Below are positions 12,339 through 12,697 of a stretch of DNA of 12,697 bases, piece by piece (position 1 is the first letter of the stretch; each line of letters starts with the position of its first letter). The stretch is from Thermoanaerobaculia bacterium (GTDB lineage: Bacteria; Bacteroidota; Bacteroidia; Chitinophagales; Saprospiraceae): assembly GCA_023151335.1 (NCBI GenBank), contig JAKLJF010000079.1, forward strand, positions 1-12,697, read 5' to 3'. The notes beneath the pieces were generated by a model. The model did not search any database. It was not told where the DNA came from and saw only the letters and a program-made list of their open reading frames with translations. The position numbers were made by a program, and so were the translations under genes.

Positions 12339-12697
12339 TCACTCGCTTCGCAAAGCCCGCACGGGATTCGCCAGGGCCGCCCGCACACTCTGCGTTCCCA
12401 CTGTCAACAATGCAATACCAATGGCCGCGCAGCCGGCCAGCGCAAACATCCACCACTGCAATCCGATATGATAGGCAAAACCTGCCAGCCATTGGCTCAT
12501 GCCCCACCAGGCCAACGGTGTGGCAATGACAATTGCCAGTACGACGAGTTTCAGGAAATCCTTGGCCAGCAGCCCCGCGATACCTGCTGCCGACGCGCCC
12601 AGCACCTTGCGGATGCCGATTTCCTTGGTGCGTTGCTCGGCGGTATAAGTCGCCAGGCCGAACAAACCAAGGCAGGAGATGAGGATGGCCAGGCCGG
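12339..12697 (-). CDS. FtsX-like ABC transporter permease, C-terminal part (runs off the window)
   Basis: The last 118 residues of a MacB/FtsX-family permease are visible; the frame is open to the window edge, so the start lies outside. Seen: the end of a membrane helix (GLAILISCLGLFGL), the coupling motif QRTKEIGIRKVLGASAAGI, two further helices (about LKLVVLAIVIATPLAWW and WMFALAGCAAIGIALLTV), and the terminal ANPVRALRSE. It aligns without gaps to residues 679-796 of the permease at 3637-6027, with 78 of 118 positions identical by hand count. They are therefore paralogs of the same subfamily and not merely the same superfamily. It converges on aroQ and the small ORF. Promoter and ATPase partner are not visible. 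Confidence 0.92.
   Translation of the reverse strand, partial: GLAILISCLGLFGLATYTAEQRTKEIGIRKVLGASAAGIAGLLAKDFLKLVVLAIVIATPLAWWGMSQWLAGFAYHIGLQWWMFALAGCAAIGIALLTVGTQSVRAALANPVRALRSE

Overview
The window reads as chromosomal DNA of a GC-rich member of the Bacteroidota, most likely a Saprospiria- or Chitinophagia-like bacterium. This rests on gene content, not on a marker gene: a DUF2911 protein, long eight-helix MacB/FtsX-type permeases encoded without an adjacent ATPase, a long Prc-type protease and A-rich translation starts. No rRNA, tRNA or CRISPR array was seen.

Layout, left to right. A periplasmic C-terminal processing protease (93-2228, +) is followed by a 313-base gap holding an almost perfect 36-bp-stem hairpin. 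Next comes a secreted DUF2911-TPR protein (2542-3630, +). It converges, with a 6-base gap, on a complete FtsX-like permease (3637-6027, -), whose upstream region carries a candidate sigma-54 promoter and a 16-bp palindrome. A large Dna2-like nuclease-helicase (6184-10224, -) lies 12 bases downstream of an exported protein of unknown family (10237-11697, -), probably in one operon. A 62-base divergent intergenic region separates that operon from aroQ, type II 3-dehydroquinate dehydratase (11760-12212, +). A possible 39-residue membrane protein overlaps the aroQ stop codon by ATGA. The window ends inside a second FtsX-like permease (12339-12697, -), whose visible end is 66 % identical, without gaps, to the end of the first.

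The most unusual part is inside the nuclease-helicase gene. It holds two insertions of one family of GC-rich palindromic repeats, both read through in frame. The larger (7604-8249) has 50-bp terminal inverted repeats, each itself a hairpin, around an AT-rich segment encoding a complete DUF559 (Vsr-like, PD-(D/E)XK superfamily) endonuclease domain. The smaller (6655-6754) is only two 44-bp arms around a 12-base spacer. Together they look like a nuclease-carrying element and a short, cargo-free relative. The proposal is a mobile palindromic element, analogous in its in-frame habit to Rickettsia palindromic elements but carrying its own candidate nuclease. That mobility is inferred from structure and was not demonstrated. 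Without the two inserts the host protein would be about 1,100 residues.

The remaining genes look like ordinary envelope and metabolic functions (periplasmic proteolysis, membrane transport, shikimate pathway). Nothing suggests a defence island or prophage.
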